DNA of 64,000 nt from the NCBI GenBank assembly GCA_030427405.1, contig JAUHXK010000001.1, positions 310,001 through 374,000 on the forward strand. The letters run 5' to 3'. Positions 61,648 to 64,000 of this stretch are shown piece after piece (position 1 is the stretch's first letter; each line of letters opens with the position of its first letter). The notes under the pieces were generated by a model that saw only the letters and a program-made list of their open reading frames with translations, had not been told where the DNA came from and did no database searches. Both the position numbers and the translations under genes were made by a program. The DNA comes from Alphaproteobacteria bacterium. Lineage in GTDB: Bacteria > Pseudomonadota > Alphaproteobacteria > Rhodobacterales > Rhodobacteraceae.

Positions 61648-62501
61648 CAGTTCTCTCCGGTTGCGACGGGCAGGGTCGGGAAGGCACCCCATTCCGCCCA
61701 GGAGCCGTCATAAAGCGAATGGTCTTTCTTGCCGATGCGTTCAAGCGCAAGGCTCAGGATCGCGGCCGTTACACCTGACCCGCAGGTCGTGATCGCGGGT
61801 TTGGACAGGTCCACGCCGGCGGCCTCGAAAACGGCGCGGCATTCCTTGGGCGACTTCATCGTGCCGTCCTTGTTCAACAGGGCGCCAAAGGGCACGTTGC
61901 GCGCCCCCGGAATGTGACCCGACCGCAATCCTTCGCGCGGTTCCGGCTCGGCCCCGGCAAAGCGGCTGGCCGAACGGGCGTCGATAATTTCGTGATCTGC
62001 CAGTTTGGCCGCCGCAGACACTTGCGTGACGTCGCGCACCAGGTGGTTCTGCACCCGGACCATCATGTGCCGGTCCCTGATGACCGGCGGCAGGTCCTCG
62101 ACCTCGCGCCCTTCGGCCTGCCACTTGGGCATACCGCCATCCAGAACCGCGATATTGTCCTGACCCATCAGCCGGAACAGCCACCAGACACGCGCCGCAG
62201 ACATCAGCCCGGCGCCGTCATAAACGACGATTTGATGCCCGTCCCCAACGCCCAGCGCGCGCATGCGTGACATGAACTTTTCGACCGGAGGGGCCATGTG
62301 CGGAAGATCCGAGCGTTGGTCGGAAATATCGTCGATATCGAAGAAACGCGCCCCCGGTATATGGCCCGCGTCATATTCAGCCCGCGCATCGCGCCCTTGC
62401 TGCGGCAGATACCACGAACCGTCCAGAATCCGCAGATCCGGATTCTTGAGATGTGCGGCCAGCCATTCGGTGGAAACGAGTGTTTTCGGATCGTCCTGCA
62501 T
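61647..62501 (-). CDS. sseA: 3-mercaptopyruvate sulfurtransferase
   Basis: 284 aa, two rhodanese domains (about 10-135 and 160-280). The active-site loop is CGSGVTAAI in the second domain (about 235-243), typical of 3-mercaptopyruvate sulfurtransferase rather than thiosulfate sulfurtransferase (CRKGVT). The segment PHMAPPVEKFMSRMRALG fits too. It is co-transcribed with the downstream aminotransferase, which could form mercaptopyruvate from cysteine by transamination; that link is inference. Confidence 0.93.
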   Translation of the reverse strand: MQDDPKTLVSTEWLAAHLKNPDLRILDGSWYLPQQGRDARAEYDAGHIPGARFFDIDDISDQRSDLPHMAPPVEKFMSRMRALGVGDGHQIVVYDGAGLMSAARVWWLFRLMGQDNIAVLDGGMPKWQAEGREVEDLPPVIRDRHMMVRVQNHLVRDVTQVSAAAKLADHEIIDARSASRFAGAEPEPREGLRSGHIPGARNVPFGALLNKDGTMKSPKECRAVFEAAGVDLSKPAITTCGSGVTAAILSLALERIGKKDHSLYDGSWAEWGAFPTLPVATGEN

Positions 62502-62594
62502 CAAAGCCTCTCCTGAGCACGCTTGCCGTTTCCCTATACGCGGCAGGTAATGGGTTCAAGACTGGATAAGGGCGGCAGACCTTCAAAACAGGGC

Positions 62595-62867
62595 CTATTC
62601 CGCGTTTCGGGACCTCAGGAATTGCGCAATTCCGATCATGCTGATGACGATCCAGAAACACTCGATCAACATCGACGCCAGGTTGAAATTCTGCAAAAGC
62701 GAGAAAACGATCAGCACCGACCCCACAAGGTTAAGCACCGGAAAGGCCAGGTCCGCCGAGTTCATCATTCGCATCTGGGTCGCAAAATACGCGGCGACAA
62801 CGATCAGTGCCCCGAATGATCCAACCGCGTCCGCGATTGTCAGGCTATCCATGACTGCGTCCATCAT
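62595..62867 (-). CDS. small membrane protein, CBU_0592-like family
   Basis: 90 aa with three membrane helices (about 12-30, 40-58, 63-82). It resembles the CBU_0592-type family of small membrane proteins, with AFPVLNLVGSVLIVFSLLQN as a marker. Its start overlaps the end of the XRE-cupin gene by four bases, so it is in that operon. Confidence 0.75.
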   Translation of the reverse strand: MMDAVMDSLTIADAVGSFGALIVVAAYFATQMRMMNSADLAFPVLNLVGSVLIVFSLLQNFNLASMLIECFWIVISMIGIAQFLRSRNAE

Positions 62868-63454
62868 TGACGTGGTTCCATGGCTGGCTGACCTGCGGCC
62901 AGATCGCGGCCATTGGTCGGAACATAATGGTGCATGTTCAAAAAGGTGGCCCCGACATCACCCGCGCGGTAGCCATGCGGCAGGTCGGCGGCAAACCGCA
63001 ACCCCTGCCCGGATTGCAAGGGCACCCAATCGCCGCCGCGCAGCACCTCAAGCGTGCCGTCCAGAACGAACACTTCTTCGGTCACCCCCGCTGCGTGGGC
63101 GGCGGAATCGTAACGCTGGTTTGGCGACAGGTCGACGTGAAAAGTTTCCGCGCCCAGCGCCGGATCATAGGGAAAGACGATCTTGACCGCGATACTGCCG
63201 GGAAAGGTCACGGTCCGGAACAGGTCGCCGTCGTTGGTATCGCGCAGCGCATCCGTGCCGATCAGGGCGCTCAGAGGCAGCTGGAACCCCTTGGCGATTT
63301 TCCACAGCGTCGAAATGGTGGGGCTCGACTCGCCACGCTCGATCTGGCCCAGCATGGCCTTGCTTACGCCGGTCAGTTCGGCCGCTTTTGACAGGCTCAA
63401 CCCCGATGCGGCGCGGACGTCCCTCAGTTTCAGCGTTATGTCATCGGTGTCCAT
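62864..63454 (-). CDS. XRE-family transcriptional regulator with cupin domain
   Basis: 196 aa. N-terminal HTH (about 7-60): LRDVRAASGLSLSKAAELTG and VSKAMLGQIERGESSPTIST. C-terminal cupin (about 105-185): GVTEEVFVLDGTLEVLRGGD and LRFAADLPHGYRAGD. Such proteins sense small metabolites. The ATG at 63454 is chosen; an earlier ATG at 63499 lies inside the operator. Two palindromic operators are just upstream, implying autoregulation and possibly control of ilvD. Confidence 0.93.
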   Translation of the reverse strand: MDTDDITLKLRDVRAASGLSLSKAAELTGVSKAMLGQIERGESSPTISTLWKIAKGFQLPLSALIGTDALRDTNDGDLFRTVTFPGSIAVKIVFPYDPALGAETFHVDLSPNQRYDSAAHAAGVTEEVFVLDGTLEVLRGGDWVPLQSGQGLRFAADLPHGYRAGDVGATFLNMHHYVPTNGRDLAAGQPAMEPRQ

Positions 63455-63480
63455 GCAAGCCTCGGCAACGTGTTTTCCCT

Positions 63481-63498
63481 TGTGCGTTATAACGCACA
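63481..63498. promoter_or_regulatory. palindromic operator 1 (XRE-cupin / ilvD)
   Basis: TGTGCGTTATAACGCACA, a perfect 18-base palindrome in the divergent gap. Confidence 0.75.
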
Positions 63499-63504
63499 TG
63501 TGCT

Positions 63505-63524
63505 ACGTGCGCTATAACGCACGT
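63505..63524. promoter_or_regulatory. palindromic operator 2 (XRE-cupin / ilvD)
   Basis: ACGTGCGCTATAACGCACGT, a 20-base near-palindrome with one mismatched pair. Its centre is 25 bases from operator 1. Confidence 0.7.
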
Positions 63525-63565
63525 ACCCCGGTCATTGCAACCCGGGGCAAAAGGGAAACAGCATC

Positions 63566-64000
63566 ATGCCAATGTACCGATCCAGAACTTCCACCCATGG
63601 CCGCAACATGGCCGGAGCCCGCGGCCTGTGGCGCGCCACCGGTATGGGCGACGACGATTTCGGCAAGCCGATCATCGCCATCGTCAACTCGTTCACGCAA
63701 TTCGTGCCGGGCCATGTGCACCTGAAGGATCTGGGCCAGATGGTCGCACGCGAGGTCGAGAAGGCGGGCGGTGTCGCCAAGGAATTCAACACCATCGCCG
63801 TGGATGACGGCATCGCCATGGGCCATGACGGAATGCTGTATTCGCTGCCCTCGCGCGAGGTGATCGCGGATTCGGTCGAATACATGGTCAACGCCCATTG
63901 CGCCGATGCGATGGTCTGCATCTCGAACTGTGACAAGATCACGCCGGGCATGCTGATGGCCGCGATGCGCCTGAACATTCCTGTGATCTTTGTCTCGGGT
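63566..64000 (+). CDS. ilvD: dihydroxy-acid dehydratase (partial, runs off the window)
   Basis: 145 codons are visible with no stop; the full protein is about 600 aa. Catalyses the dehydration step of branched-chain amino-acid synthesis with an Fe-S cluster. Motifs: [20 protein letters not shown] (about 40-60), [20 protein letters not shown] (about 75-95), and [20 protein letters not shown] with the cluster Cys (about 116-136). Start at 63566 (AAAAGGGA upstream). Divergent from the XRE-cupin regulator. Confidence 0.95.
   Translation, partial: MPMYRSRTSTHGRNMAGARGLWRATGMGDDDFGKPIIAIVNSFTQFVPGHVHLKDLGQMVAREVEKAGGVAKEFNTIAVDDGIAMGHDGMLYSLPSREVIADSVEYMVNAHCADAMVCISNCDKITPGMLMAAMRLNIPVIFVSG

Noticed and set aside
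1-64000. tRNA, rRNA, CRISPR or prophage
   Set aside because: No cloverleaf, rRNA segment, regular repeat array or phage structural gene was seen.

Overview
The window looks like chromosomal DNA of a marine alphaproteobacterium of the Rhodobacteraceae (Roseobacter group). The indications are high GC in most genes, the lptCAB-hpf-ptsN block, an alphaproteobacterial flagellar cluster with TTAA-N7-TTAA (CtrA-type) promoter motifs, a glcDEF glycolate oxidase operon, an Hsp20 gene with a ROSE-type leader, and several families typical of this group (DUF1523-like, CBU_0592-like, DUF599-like). I see no rRNA, tRNA, CRISPR array, intact insertion sequence or prophage. Assignments rest on reading the translated sequence; no database search was run.

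Layout. 1-4 kb: ferrochelatase, a tiny secreted/membrane protein, an L,D-transpeptidase and a CAP-domain lipoprotein. 3-7.8 kb (minus): rnd-kdsD-lptC-lptA-lptB, then hpf and ptsN (RNA decay, Kdo precursor, LPS export, ribosome hibernation, nitrogen PTS). 8-25.5 kb: an Lrp-type regulator and then a large flagellar cluster in four blocks: slt-flhA-fliR-flhB-orf (plus), flgB-flgC-fliE-fliQ-flgF-flgG-flgA-flgH-fliL (minus), fliI (plus), and motB, flgE-flgK-flgL-flgI (plus). fliF, fliG, fliM, fliN, fliP, flagellin and motA are not here.

25.5-32.7 kb (minus) is the most novel part. Eight tightly packed genes encode alternating soluble and membrane proteins around an AAA+ ATPase with intact Walker A/B and sensor motifs. 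The others are a TelA-like coiled-coil protein, two uncharacterised soluble proteins and four small membrane proteins including a DUF1523-like one. Two of the small membrane genes are visibly AT-richer than their neighbours. I know of no described function for this set and propose a membrane-associated AAA+ machine.

33-39.9 kb: succinate-semialdehyde dehydrogenase, a secreted phytase-like esterase behind a Pho-box-like repeat, a Gmad2-LysM protein, a small heat-shock protein with an RpoH-type promoter and ROSE thermometer, and a tandem pair of secreted trypsin-fold proteases. 39.9-48 kb: glcDEF, a DUF599-like membrane protein, a small secreted protein, rsfS-rlmH-flavodoxin, and an MscS channel. 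48-56 kb: the leucine genes leuC, leuD and leuB, interleaved with membrane proteins, a secreted EEP-fold hydrolase and a divergent SDR/LysR pair. 56-64 kb: a PBP1A-type peptidoglycan synthase, glnK-amtB, an aromatic aminotransferase with sseA, an XRE-cupin regulator with twin palindromic operators, and the start of ilvD, which runs off the window.
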